From assembly GCF_003597395.2 (NCBI RefSeq), contig NC_133774.1, positions 37,138,048 to 37,202,047 of the forward strand: DNA of 64,000 bases. Reading direction: 5' to 3'. A program made the position numbers and the translations under genes. Source of the DNA: Chelonoidis abingdonii (taxonomy: Eukaryota > Chordata > Testudines > Testudinidae). Positions 34,900 through 46,094 of this stretch are shown here, piece by piece (position 1 is the stretch's first letter; the number at the start of each line of letters is the position of its first letter). Below the pieces are notes generated by a model. It was not told where the DNA came from. It searched no databases and was given only the letters and a program-made list of their open reading frames with translations.

Positions 34900-35590
34900 T
34901 CATGGGTGGTAGGTGGAGCCCCCATTTCGGGGAGGCTACCCCCAGGCTCCGGCCCTTCTGCCCGATCCCCAACCCCAAGTCTGAGCCCCAAGACCCCCTT
35001 CCCTCCCCGACAGCCGGAGCAATGAAGCCCCCTGACTGAAGGAGCCCCAAACACCCCTCCCCTAGGCCAGAGGAGCCGCTGGCTGGCCAAAGCCCTGAGC
35101 TCCACTTGCACCTGCCTGGAGGATCCCTGAGCCCCCACCCCCTCTTGCCTGGAGGAGTCCTGGGACAACTGCAGCCCCTCCTACCTTACCCTCCTCAGAC
35201 CCCCAAGCCACCCGGGAAGAGCTGCAGTGTCTCCTGCCGAAGACAAACCTGAGATTTTGATATGCCCCATGCAGGTTTTGGGGCGGCTGAGGAGGTGGTA
35301 TCTGCTACTGAGCTTTCTGGGTTCATCAGTAATCTCTCTGGAGTCCATGGAGATTACTGAGGAACCCAGGAAGCTGAATAGCACATACTGCCTCCTCAGC
35401 CACCCTGGAACCTGCATGGGGCATAATAAAGCAAAAACTTCCCCTGCCAAACCTGCAACCAGGCATCCGGTGGCAGCAGCACCACCAGGGGAGGCACCAC
35501 CAATGGGGCTAATCCTACAAGCTTCCATGTGCTTTATGGGAAGGCAAAATAGTGAATTGTGGGGAGGAGGAAGAATAGGCCCAGATTACT
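34900..35590. repeat. GC-rich TCATGGGTGG-type element with a large internal palindrome
   Basis: It starts TCATGGGTGGTAGGTGGAGC, related to the start of the element at 37100. A proline-type GC-rich interior follows, then the 163-bp palindrome at 35262-35424. The right end was not located. The 115- and 124-codon frames on opposite strands mirror each other because of the palindrome and are not genes. Confidence 0.5.
35262..35424. repeat. 163-bp imperfect palindrome
   Basis: ATGCCCCATGCAGG at 35262-35275 pairs with CCTGCATGGGGCAT at 35411-35424. Pairing continues inward through GGCTGAGGAGG/CCTCCTCAGCC and CAGTAATCTC/GAGATTACTG to an axis near 35343. About 80 bp per arm with few mismatches and nearly no loop. 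It could extrude as a cruciform or be transcribed into a hairpin RNA. Confidence 0.9.
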
Positions 35591-35734
35591 TCTGTCCCTG
35601 AGGGTTGCAGATATTCTATTAAGTATCTATGTGACAGATGCCTGTATTTGGCCCTTTGAGATTAAGGGGTAAAAAAGGTATAAGAAGAAATGTGCCTACA
35701 ATGTGAAAGAAAGGGGAATGGAGGAGATGATTGA

Positions 35735-36420
35735 GGCCATGTCTACACTACAAAGTTAAGTCAACTTCATGTAAATCGACATCGAGCATCCGATTTAAGC
35801 AAGTCAATCTTGCGTGTCCACACTACAATCATTGTGTCATCAGAGTGCATCCTCACTAGCAGGGCTTACTTTGACACACGGAGCACTGCATTGTGGGTAA
35901 CTATATCACAGTGTACATAGCTGAGTGGAATTTTGGGTTGGGTTTGCAAATCATTGGTGCAGGTGGTTATAGGAACATGATGTTAGCCTCTCAAGATTCA
36001 CTTACCTCCCTCCCTGAAATCAATAGCAAACAAACCAAGCCTTTTTTGCACCTTTTTTTGTAAGCCTGGGTTACCTGTGCAGATGCCATAGCATGATAAA
36101 CATGGACCCCGCTCAGTTGTACACTCTTGTTGTGAGCATTACAAACACCTCACGCCTTATCCTGCAGTATTTACACAGCCAAAACAGGAGCCGCTGCACA
36201 GAATAATGAGATGCCATGCAAGCAGCTCTGCTGGAAGACATAGAGCGGAGGAATTCACAGTTGCTGACAACAGTCACGCATCACCTTGACAAGGTTGACC
36301 ACCATTTTTGGGCCCGGGAAACAAGCATTGACTGGTGGGACCACATTGTTACGTGGCTATGGGATGGTAAGCAGTGGCTGCAGAACTTTCAAATGCGTAA
36401 GGCTTTTCCAGTGGTTTGAA
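35735..36420 (+). mobile_element. PIF/Harbinger element, 5' end with transposase remnant
   Basis: GGCCATGTCTACACTACAAA at 35735 follows TGA and resembles the ends of the small elements in this window. Text to about 35935 (GAGCACTGCATTGTGGGTAAC) belongs to the same turtle-type element as I remember it. The transposase-like fragment lies at 36216-36419. No inverted copy of the end was found downstream to 37.1 kb, so the right half appears deleted. Confidence 0.65.
36216..36419 (+). pseudogene. PIF/Harbinger transposase fragment (HARBI1-like), N-terminal
   Basis: The 67-codon frame reads ERRNSQLLTTV, then ARETSIDWWDHIVTWLWDG, then KQWLQNFQMRKAF. The paired tryptophans followed by a W-x-x-x-F/W...F-R/Q-M motif are what PIF/Harbinger transposases and HARBI1 relatives show just before the DDE nuclease domain. 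Full proteins are several hundred residues; here none of the DDE residues is reached before the stop at 36417. It is a dead remnant. Family assignment is by motif only. Confidence 0.65.
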
Positions 36421-37093
36421 GGATACAAAAAAAGTGATGCAGTACACCATATTGCAACATGTGCACCGTACCTACTGTAATGTCCAGTGTTATGAATGTT
36501 TTGATTTTACGAACTCCTTAATCCCCAATTTGTTGATAAAATTGCAGTTCTACTGTAAAGAAAACAAGGGCAGGCATGCTGTGTGTGATGGCCTACTCCT
36601 GGTCTCAATTCCTTATGTTGTAAAAAGAGACAGACAATTAAAGGCATACAGTGAAGACAGTTGAAAAGTACAATTCCCAGCAGGACCTGCAGTGAGCTGC
36701 ATTGCAAAGTATTGTTTCCTTCACTGAGGGACTTTCAGAGCCAGTAAAAAATGCTCATTTTTGCAGTCTTCTTCACTGGAATATGAAAAATAAATGCAAC
36801 AAATTGCGGAGAAGTGAAAAACAATGTGGATTAAATAATAGTGAGGTGTAAATGCGGGAAATTGACAGTGGGCGCAAATGGGTATGAAACAAAACAGGCA
36901 ACGGCAACAGGAGTAAAACAGGCAATAGCAAGTAAGAGCAAGCAAGACAAGAAGAAAATAAAACAAGTTTATAGAGCAAAAGAGGAGAGCCAAAAAGATA
37001 TGGGAAGAACTAGAGTCTGCATCAAGATAAATCCAGAATTATTCCCTTGGGGTTGTTTTGGGTTTACACCAGTATAACCGAGAGCAGAATAAG
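36421..37093. other. No gene recognised
   Basis: This is A/T-rich sequence with overlapping 66-90-codon frames on both strands, low-complexity and without a domain. It may hold degenerate continuation of the preceding element, but I could not confirm this. Confidence 0.4.
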
Positions 37094-37099
37094 GCTCAT

Positions 37100-37507
37100 T
37101 CATGGGTGGCAGGTATCATAAGCTGGGGGACACTGTGCCTCTCCCAACAGCCTGGCGTGGCCCACCCATGCTCCGCCCTCAGGTCCCCTTCTGCCATTCC
37201 CAGTGTTTTGCCCTGGCCCAGACTAGCTGGAGCTGGGGCTGGGGCTGGGCAGCCTGGCGCAGGGACTCGGGGAGGCTGGTGCTAGGGCCACGCTGCCAGC
37301 CCAGCGCTGCGGCTGCACTGCCCAGTATACCTGGGAGGAGGATAGAAAGGGACAGGTGGGGCCTCAGGCACAAGGGGAGCAGCCCGGAGGTGCTCTGGAC
37401 TCCTGCAGGGTGGCGGAAGGGATAGAAAGGGAGGGGAGGGTCCTCAGGCACAAGGGGAGGGGCTGGGGGCTAGCCTCCCCAACGGCCGGTTCACTGGCTG
37501 CCTATGA
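37100..37507. mobile_element. 408-bp GC-rich non-autonomous element with direct-repeat flanks
   Basis: The left end TCATGGGTGGCAGG and inverted right end TCATAGGCAGCCAG are related. GCTCAT (37094-37099 and 37508-37513) flanks both sides, within an 11-base repeat GCTCATTCATG. The interior has repeated GGATAGAAAGGGA and CCTCAGGCACAAGGGG (37364, 37441) segments. Frames are compositional. The superfamily is not clear. Confidence 0.6.
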
Positions 37508-37513
37508 GCTCAT

Positions 37514-39310
37514 TCATGATACTGCCACATATATATTTTATGAAAGTGTGACAATTCAAAGACAGCACACAGACAAATTCACCCCTGATGTAACTCCACT
37601 CACTTCAATTGACTTACACCAGAAATGACCAGACTTTTGGCTCATGGAGTTGTTGTTTTGAGTTTTTTTTTTCCTTAAATAAAGAGCACATCAAATGGTA
37701 CACTTACTATAGGAACCCCTGGTAATATTGGAGTTTGACACCAGCAGGCAAGTCAAAGATAGAAGGGCGCCTTTTCAAGATGGGCTAGTCCTGGGGAAAT
37801 GCTCTTAGTATATAGAACAGCAACATTTTTTCAATCCCCCACCTAATCTACAGTCTGCAGATGCAATCAAAAACATGTGAAGAAGCAAATATCTTCTGTG
37901 TGCCTCTCGGGCATCATGCCAGTGCTAGATAAGGGAAAACAGAGAGGTGATTATTCATTATTCTACCCTCAACTGCCTGGTGCAGGTGGATGTAATTTGC
38001 TTCAGCTGTCTGCTGCTGTATGTCTCTGGCAGTATGATCTCACTTTGTCCAAATTCCATGCAGTTTCTAAAGAAGTCCAGAGATATAGATAAACTACATC
38101 ATTTTACACTCCCCAGGCCAAATTCTGACGTGTCAGCAGATGCTCAGACACTATGGAGATTGGGGCAATATAGGTCCCCATTCATAAAAAGCGAGATACA
38201 GGCTTTGATTCTATCTATTTCCATGGACCTGCAGCTGCTTATACCAGGGACCAGATTCAGGGTGTAGGCTGGCAGAAGCTGGCACAGAACCTGGTGGAAA
38301 TCAAAAGATTAGTGGGGGTGGGGATAGTTATGGTGCAATGCTAACATAGCTTCCCCTTCACTGGGGGACTATAAGGGTCCATCACCCATAAAGCAGGTGT
38401 TGCTGGCAAGAATGGTAGCATGGCCAGGGCAGCTGGGCAATATACCAAGATATACAGCCCAATGTGTATTATAGCATCCTTTATTCACAAAGTATGCTAC
38501 TGTATGTCACCCTCCTTTGGGTCATATATCTAACCTTTAGGTTGTTACATTTTTCAGGAAGGGGTTGTATATTTTTCTGCTTTCTGTGAAGCATCTGGCA
38601 TATGCTAGGATATTATAAGTTAATAAATGTCACCAGTGGTTTGATTTTAACCATATCCTCCCATCTGCTCTCTCTTTACTCAAAGTCTTCAGCTGTTAAC
38701 GTAATACAGGAAAAACTCTTTCCACTTCCCAGTTTGTTGAACCGCTTTTCTAGAGGTAATGGCTATTGCAACTCTAGGGCCTGACCCAGTCAGGTGCTGA
38801 GCATATTCTTGAAGGTCCTTAAAGTTCCTTTGGCTTCAATAAGAGTTGAAGGCTCTCAACACCTTAACTGATGTTCTCATCCTCTCCTAGGACTGGGCAA
38901 ACAGTCATGACATGTATTTATTAGCTGAAGTCAATGGCAAACTTCTGTTAACTTAATTGGGAGCAGGAGTAGGCCCACGTATTCTAGATCTCTTTGCTGA
39001 ATGGCAATAAACCATGGCATTTCCCTAATGCATAATAATAATAAACTGTGGCATATAGTACATCCCTGAACTAACTTGCACCAGTTTCCTGATGTCAGAT
39101 GAGTAGTCTTTGCAAGTGGCGCATGCTCAGAAGTCTGAAGATGGTCTCCTGCACACAACACCATGGCATTTCCTGCTGTGAATTTGATGTCTATTTTGTT
39201 TTGTAAGACTGGTATTCAGAATTATCAAATTACAACTTAACACTGGTTTTATCTCCTCTGTTATTTTCACAAGGCTCCATGTGGACATAGGAGCTCAGAC
39301 AGTTCTACTG
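37514..39310. other. No gene recognised
   Basis: A copy of the 'ACTTCAATTGACTTACACC' motif lies at 37604-37622. The remainder is unassigned, with a T run at 37660-37671. The 106-codon frame at 37947-38267 has no domain or splice context. Confidence 0.45.
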
Positions 39311-39492
39311 AGGGGGAGGGATAGCTCAGTGGTTTGAGCATTGGCCCGTTAAACCCAGGATTGTGAGCTCAATCCTTGAGGGGGCTGCTTAGGGATGTGG
39401 GGCAAAATCAGTACTTGGTCCTGCTAGTGAAGGCAGAGGGCTGGATTTAATGACCTTTCAGTGTTCCTTCCAGCTCTATGAGATAGGTATAT
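39311..39492 (+). repeat. Cry I-type turtle SINE (tRNA-derived)
   Basis: GGGAGGGATAGCTCAGTGG then TTTGAGCATTGGCC carries a pol III A-box-like TAGCTCAGTGG. TTGTGAGCTCAATCC about 35 bases later is the B-box-like part. The body (GGGGCAAAATCAGTACTTGG) and tail (TTCCTTCCAGCTCTATGAGA) follow the tortoise pol III/SINE described from cryptodiran turtles, whose 3' end resembles a LINE tail. Length is near full. This is the best taxonomic marker in the window. Confidence 0.85.
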
Positions 39493-40224
39493 ATTACTGT
39501 ACCACTCTCCACCCTTCCCTGGATGCTGTGAGCCAACGGTCCATACAGGGGTGTGTGTACAGAGACAGCATGTGCCAGGAGAAGTAGGCACCTTGAAAGC
39601 AATGCCTATTGCTTCCTCTTCTCTGTATTAACTGTTCTGGAGCTCTACCACTAACTGGTTCCGGTGGAGACATGGCCAGGGTGTGTGACCCCTAGATAGT
39701 GTGTCTCCAATGGAACAGCAGGAGCAAGGAGCTGAGGTTGATGCCAGAATCAGTATGGAGTCTCTGTGCAGATGGCTCTGGGCCCTTGGCAGGTTCCCAG
39801 GACCTGTGTGGGCTCATTTAGGTGGTGGCCCCAGGGCCTTTGCCATCAGAAGGAAAAGGGAGGTGGTCAGAAAGTTCTAGGTAGCTGGCTTTGAAAAGGA
39901 GCAGTGTCTTCCACTAACTCTAGCTAGATGAAAATGCATTATCAACTTTGGATAGATGCAAAGGTCTGCAAAAGCTATACAGTTTTCCATGGAGACTAAA
40001 GGTAAATACTTCAAGCTGCAGAAACTTCAGTAAAGACCTTACTTAATGAGGCAGAATTATCTTCCAGACTTCAGTTAATCAGTGACTCCACCATCTGGGC
40101 ACTGTGAGCTGAAAATGTACCCAGGAACCTGTTACAGTGGTCATTAATTTGGGGGACAAACGTATTGTGTTTGGGGGGGTCTGATTCTACCACCCTTACT
40201 CACACGGCAGTGCGTTGCACTGAG
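39493..40224. other. No gene recognised
   Basis: This is mixed, moderately GC-rich sequence with no frame of note and no repeat I can name. Confidence 0.5.
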
Positions 40225-40490
40225 AGCCAGCATAGTCGTGTGAATAGGACACTGCAGCAGGAATGAAGAGTTTCTATTCCCAGCTCTGCCACTAACATTC
40301 CGTGTGACTTTCAGCAAGTCACTTCATTCTTTGAGCCCCAGTTTCCACTCCCACCCTTTGACCTGGAATTTAAAATGCAAGATCTTCAGGACATAGACTG
40401 TCTCTTACTGTGTGTTTGTACAGAGCCTAGCACCCTGGGCCCTCAATCATGTTTGGAGTCTGTACAGGCAACTGTAATATACATAATGTC
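40225..40490 (+). repeat. CORE-SINE / MIR-like relic, sense
   Basis: CTCTGCCACTAACATTCCGTGTGACTTTCAGCAAGTCACTTC (40285-40326) is MIR-like core text, followed by CCCCAGTTTCC and a tail GTACAGAGCCTAGCACCCTGGGCCC of the type seen in several relics here. Confidence 0.7.
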
Positions 40491-40833
40491 AGGATTGGCT
40501 AATAGAAACCAGTGTGACTACTGAACATACCTGTGACTGAACTGAATCCCGAGTGAGCATCTGCCTTTCTCATAGTCTTGGAGGCCAGCGGCAGCAAAGT
40601 CACTATTATTTAATACCTTTGCCAGATGCCAGATGGATGGATTTCTGGCACAATAAGAAAAAGAACTGTCCCCCTTGGGCGTAGTCAGTACATGCACAGC
40701 AGTGAGGCAGAAGAAGTATACAGCACTGCCTGTGGCCACAGTATACTTCTCAGAGAAGCGTTCATTAAAACAACAATAGCAGTCACCCTAGAGCTGTGAG
40801 TCGTCCCAGGAAATTATGACACTGGTTATCTTA

Positions 40834-41093
40834 GGGCTAGTCTACACTGGCAACACTAAAGTGCTGCCATGGCAGCTCTTTAACATGCCTCATGTGGTCA
40901 CGGTGCAGTGCTGGGAGAGAGCTCTCCCAGCGCTCTAAAAAACCCACTTCCACGAGGGGCGCAGCTCCCAGCACTGGGGCACTATCTACACTGGTGCTTT
41001 ACAGTGATGAAACTTGCTGCTCTCAGGCAGGTGTTTTTCACACCACTGAGCGAGAAAGTTGCAGCGCTGTAAATTGCCAGTGTAGACAAGCCC
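40834..41093. mobile_element. 260-bp PIF/Harbinger-like MITE with near-perfect TIR and TTA TSD
   Basis: The left end (GGGCTAGTCTACACTGGCAA) and inverted right end (GGGCTTGTCTACACTGGCAA) differ at one of 20 positions. TTA is duplicated exactly at 40831-40833 and 41094-41096. An internal palindrome GCTGGGAGAGAGCTCTCCCAGC sits at 40910-40931. No frame resembles transposase. Well-preserved ends make this the best template for the family in the window. Confidence 0.92.
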
Positions 41094-41096
41094 TTA

Positions 41097-42571
41097 AAAG
41101 GAGTTAAAATCGCAATAAAATGGTTTGATCAGTTCTTGTTAGTAACTGAAAGAAAGGCAGGTGCTGTCTTGTATGGTAGAAGAATAGCTTACTTTTAAAA
41201 ATAACTGGAACAAAACTTGTTTTGTTCCCTATAGTTGAAGTGGTTAAATCTGCTAATCTATTTTAATAACAACTTTAAAAAAATATACCCCACTCCACTT
41301 TGAGTTGGATGTAAGTGCTTTTTTTCAGGGGTGCGAGGCATTTTACCCACATTTTAGGCACATGTTAATGATTCTCACATAAAAGAGTAGAGCCTAAAAC
41401 TATGGTCTAATTATTTATTTCTGATATTTTCCAGCTTCTCTTTAGAATGTTTGGAGATTGATTATCTAGTGCGGGATAAGGCTTGTCTGCATACCACATT
41501 GTAAGAAAGATACTGTCTTGACCTGAAATTGACCTTCATGTGTACAAGCTTAGCAAAATAGTTATTGTACAGGAACTGAAAACAGCAAAGCTTAGCAAAA
41601 CAAAAGCAAGCAAGCACAAAGAAACAATCTTGGGAGCAAACAAATTCTACTATAGACAGATGGGCCTGAAACAAAACACTGGATAACCAGAATTTGCAGC
41701 AGCTTGAAAACTGAACATCAATGCAAATTTACAAGTAACACTTATTAACACCAAATCCAAACGTACAAATGCTGGATTTGTTTAATATCAAAAACCAGAT
41801 CCAAAATTGTTGTTTCAGCCCATATCTATTTTAATACTTCTTAAGAAACTACACATATTAGAGTGAGATGGTTTAATATTTGCTTGGTTTCATCGTCCTG
41901 TACAAAGCATATTCAAAGCAGCCTCTCACCGCCCAGAGATTGTGACTAAAGAATTTGGACTTGCAGGAATTTTAATTTTTGCCAATCCCCTCAATCTGAG
42001 CCACTTTTACTTGCATGAAACCCCTAACTACATTATCCTACAGAAGCCACACTAAATCTGTGCTTCTTCCTAGATGATCCATGCATAGTTTTGTAACAGG
42101 CCAAGTTATGTGATAAAAGGATTATGGCCGGGATATGGGATATACTTTACACTGCTGAGTTTTATAGCTCCTACTCCTAAGTTAATGACGCTTTGAAACA
42201 GTTGAAGGAACAGCTGGCCTTACCCTTTCTCATTGAAGATGGAGTTATAATTCTATTGTTTTAGAATAGCGAGTTGGAAAAAAAATGTATGACAGAAGTG
42301 GAAATTTTTTTTAGAAAAATTTTCATTGAAATTTGTCAGGTTTTTGTTGACATACCCAAAAACTTTAACAAAAGAATAGGGCCAAATCTTCCTCACCTGA
42401 GTTGCTCTGAACCGAATTAGCCCCACTGACTTCATTGGAATTGCTCATGTGAGTAAGGTGAGCTGGATTTGACCCATAACTTGCACCACAGCATATCAAT
42501 ATTTCAGAGATTTTAGCTGGGTTCCATTAGCTATGTTTATAAAAACCCCTTAATCAAAAACAGTGTCCCTC
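41097..42571. other. No gene recognised
   Basis: A/T-rich, unassigned. Near 42380-42475 occurs the palindromic 'ACTGACTTCATTGGAATTGC' type motif shared with other sites. The 70-codon minus-strand frame at 41462-41674 is low-complexity. Confidence 0.45.
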
Positions 42572-42577
42572 ACAATA

Positions 42578-43193
42578 CACCTCTACCCTGATATAACACA
42601 ACCTGATATAACATGAATTCAGATATAATGCAGTAAAGCAGTGCTGTGGGGAGCAGGGCTGCATGCTCCGGTGGATCAGCGTGTCAGTATGTCTGGCTCC
42701 TACACGCTGCTCTGAGCAGTGTGTTAAGGGTGGGAAGCAGGAGGGAGGGCAACTTGGGGGCTAATGGGGAGGTGAGCGGCAGGCAGAAGGGGGGTGAGGA
42801 GGCAGGCGGGCAGGAAGACGGTGAGCAGGAGAGTGGCGGGCGGGTGGACATGGAGGTGTGCCAGACAGACAGTGAGGAGACTAGCAGAGAGGTGAGCGGC
42901 AGGCGGGTAGGTGGGGTGAAAAGGCGAGCGGTGGCTGGGCTGGCAGGAGCGCTGGGTGGACGGTGAGGAGGCTAGCGGGGACGCTGATTTGTCCCAGGTC
43001 CTGCACCCCTTTAGGGACGGCTCTGACACGCTGCTCTGAATGGTGTGTTAAGGGTGCCGGACCAGGGCTGAGGGGTTGGATAAGGGGCAGAGGGTCTCGG
43101 GAGATGGTCAGGGGACAAGGAGCCTTCCCTACCTGATATAACGTGGTAAGATTTTTTGGCTCCCAAGGACCGCGTTATATTGGGGTAGAGGTG
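42578..43193. mobile_element. 616-bp TA-flanked element, Tc1/mariner (pogo-like) type
   Basis: The left end CACCTCTACCCTGATATAAC and inverted right end CACCTCTACCCCAATATAAC agree at 18 of 20 positions, with TA on both sides (42576-42577, 43194-43195). Subterminal repeats of the GATATAAC motif occur at 42589, 42602 and 43136. The interior (42745-42980) is a G-rich imperfect minisatellite with GGTGAGCGGCAGGC units. No transposase is present; the frames of 106 and 101 codons on opposite strands are compositional. The superfamily is inferred from the TA duplication. Confidence 0.8.
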
Positions 43194-43195
43194 TA

Positions 43196-43794
43196 TTTGG
43201 TACTTGCCCTTCCAGCGCTCGCCAGACCCTAGAACCTCTGAAACACATCAGTATTACCCCCCTAACCCCAGCCCTATCCCTTGTAACTAATCTAACTTTT
43301 TCAAACCTCACTAGAGCTGTAACTTGGGTTCAGTTTGAGTTTTGGAGGAAAATGGCTCTTCCTGTATAAAAAATAATACATCTAGCCCCATTAGTAAAGT
43401 ATTAACATGTGGTATTGATTTTTAGGTGCTTCCTGAATGAACTATATTTTACTTTTATCAGCCATCTGTTTTTCAGACTTGACATTGGCTGTTTCAGTTC
43501 TGGTGCTAAAATACACCTTGCACTCAACAAAATATTTCCTGTTCTGGTTCTTTTCTGGCGGCTCACAGAGACTGTGAGAGATAAGCTAGTTTTGGAAACT
43601 GTAACCACGTCCTTTAACTGATTGATGCCAGAAAAGCAGAAACAGCTCACCACTGTTGCTCAGAAAACACTTGCACATTGAAGCAATCCCAGAAGAAAAA
43701 CGAAAGAGAGAAGCTAACCACAGTGGTCTTTATATATTAGTGTGCAGCCTATGAAGTTTGTTAACTTAGCACCAGACTGGCCTCTGCCTAGGAT
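43196..43794. other. No gene recognised
   Basis: Unassigned. Overlapping 83- and 70-codon frames on opposite strands at 43402-43653 have no domain. Confidence 0.45.
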
Positions 43795-44000
43795 GAGAGG
43801 CAGCATAGTCTAGCGAGTAAGGTGCGCGACCAGGAGATGTGGGTTCTACTACCGCTGTGTAACCTTCTGCTTGTGTCACCTCTACTTTCCTTCCCACCCT
43901 TTGTACCATTTCGTCTATTTAGATGATAGTTTCTTCAGGGCAGGGCATAATAGAGCCCCAGTCTTGTATTAAGTGCTACTGTAATACAAGCAATAATAAA
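43795..44000 (+). repeat. CORE-SINE / MIR-like relic, sense
   Basis: A tRNA-like head AGGCAGCATAGTCTAGCGAGTAAGG with GTGGGTTCTACTACC (43841) is followed by GTCACCTCTACTTTCC and a tail GGGCAGGGCATAATAGAGCCCC. It is older and more divergent than the relic at 40225. Confidence 0.6.
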
Positions 44001-46090
44001 GGAGGCTTGAAACTCAGATATACCTCCAAAAAGGGTACAGTTTCCACTCCCTTCTGCAGGGAAGTCATAAGGGGAAGAGGGCTGCGGCCCTGGCTCCTCC
44101 ATAGCCCCAGATCAGTAGTTCAGGTGAACACACACATTGTGATTACATTCAGTCCCTCTGCGGGAGTATGCGACAAGTGCCCATCCCACTTCATACATCT
44201 AGGGGAGTTGGGGGAGAGCAAAGAACAATCCAGCTCTAAGCAAATCGTTAGATGGCACAATTTGTAAAGCATTTTCTGCTCCTGAAGCTTCTGCATGAAT
44301 GCAGGATACAAATCTGTTGAGAATACTCTGCAGGTTTCCTTTACCAAGAAAAGAGATAGAGAAAGCAAGATGCATTAGTTGTAGCTGCAGCAGCCCGTTG
44401 CTCTAGTTCTTAAAATTGCTTTGGATTATATTGTCCTTTAATTACCAGAATCTGTGTAAACAATGGGTGATTTCACACTTGACTCAAATGTAGCTCCCAC
44501 TAATATTTTGATCATGTGCACAAATGAGTCCAAAGTACAATTATTCTCCTCATAAAGTTTAATTAGAAAGCAAGGACTTGAACTTTAATCCATACAATAA
44601 GGATATTTAGCAAGGGATTGGCAGGAGTTGCATGGGAAGTTAGATAATATTGTATAGTCTGACTCAAAAAAGATTAAGATGCGTCTGCTACATTGCTGAA
44701 ACATCCGTATGTTCCATTTCAATCAGATCAACACCACAGATGCTTCATAGATTATAGTAGAATTAAATGTAAAAAATTACCCAAATAACTTAAACAATTA
44801 GCTCAAAAAGATGATGGAATACATTACTAAACAAATGCCATTTGACAAATTTAATAGAGATGGACAAATAATATGAACGGCTCTTTGCCAAATAATTTAA
44901 GTTGAGAAAAACTGCAAAATGTGTCGACGCAGTTTGACAAATATTGTTTGAGCAGCTCTACTTAGCAGGTAGTGCAGAAGTACGTGTTGTTTATTTCTTT
45001 GTCATATTTATGCCTCAAAGCTGAATGTGTGTGTGTGTCCTCCAATGAGTACACACACACACACACACCCAGAAGCATTAATATAAGATTGAAGTCAGAA
45101 CCTAGCACTCAAAACTGTCAGGAGATGCAGTGTTAAAGTTATAGGCTCAACCATCACTCCCCATAATCAGACAGGTGTCTAAAATCACATGGTCTGATTC
45201 TCTTCTCTCTTACACCAGTTTTACTTCTATTGACTTCAATAGAGTTACTCCTGTTTTACCCCAGTGTGAAATCAGTTGAGGTTCTCTGTTTATGTTTATG
45301 TTTCATATTATATGTCAAACAATGGACTATAGCATGCAAACTGCAATTTTACACACATATTTAGGTACAGTAGATATATGGGACCATATTAATTCCCAGT
45401 ACTACTTCATTAAGTTCAGTGGAGTTAAATTAAGGATAAAGTAGATACAATGTTCCCTGTCCTGCTATGGGCACAGATGATTAGGACTCACAGTGGCCTT
45501 AGCCACCTGCCCCCTCCCCCAAAATAATTTAGGGATTGCATTCATAAAGGAAACATTGAGTTTGGAACAGAAGCTCGATTGTGTCATTTTATTGATTTTT
45601 CATGGTATAAACCTACTCATTGAGGCAATATTCAATAGGTACCATTATTTTTAACTCTAGCTCCCTTCCCCAAATAAAACAAAGCTCTCTATGCCACTGC
45701 CTGCAGAACACTTAAACATGTGAGCACAGACGTCTATACTACATATTTAATTGTCAGCACATAAGTACTTAAGTGCTGGTTTGGGGCCACAGTGCTCAGC
45801 AGCTAGCAGGATCCAGCCCTAATTGAACAGGGCATTACTTTCTGAGCCAGGATACAGTTCCAGGATTGCTCCTGAATGACCAGATCAACCAAGCATGCTT
45901 TTCTTTCTGTGCTTGGCAAGGGTTTACCCTTTTCTTTTGAATATGTGGAATTGCCATGGCTGATCCTGCTCTTTGTCTCCTTGAAGTTAATTTTCTGTAG
46001 TTTACTGTTAGTTTACTACATGGAGCTCCACATTGGGAGCATTCGGCATTGGAAGAAGGCAAGCCATCTGATTATTGAGCAGCCCATAAC
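44001..46090. other. No gene; GT/AC tract and palindromic motif
   Basis: The microsatellite pair is at 45027-45068. A TTTACTTCTATTGACTTCAATAGAG motif lies at 45220-45245. A repeat-like sentence at 45760-45825 matches that near 9735. Frames of 82-114 codons at 43923-44368 overlap on opposite strands without a domain. Confidence 0.45.
45027..45068. repeat. Paired GT tract and AC tract
   Basis: (TG)n is followed by TCCTCCAATGAGT and (AC)n, so the two halves are reverse complements across a short spacer, as at 17329. Confidence 0.85.
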
Positions 46091-46094
46091 ACAG

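Noticed and set aside
39311..39385. Functional tRNA gene
   Set aside because: A- and B-box-like words are present, but no cloverleaf can be formed over the full length, and the body continues as a SINE.
40907..40931. Regulatory operator from the inverted repeat GCTGGGAGAGAGCTCTCCCAGC
   Set aside because: It is an internal palindrome of the 260-bp MITE at 40834-41093.
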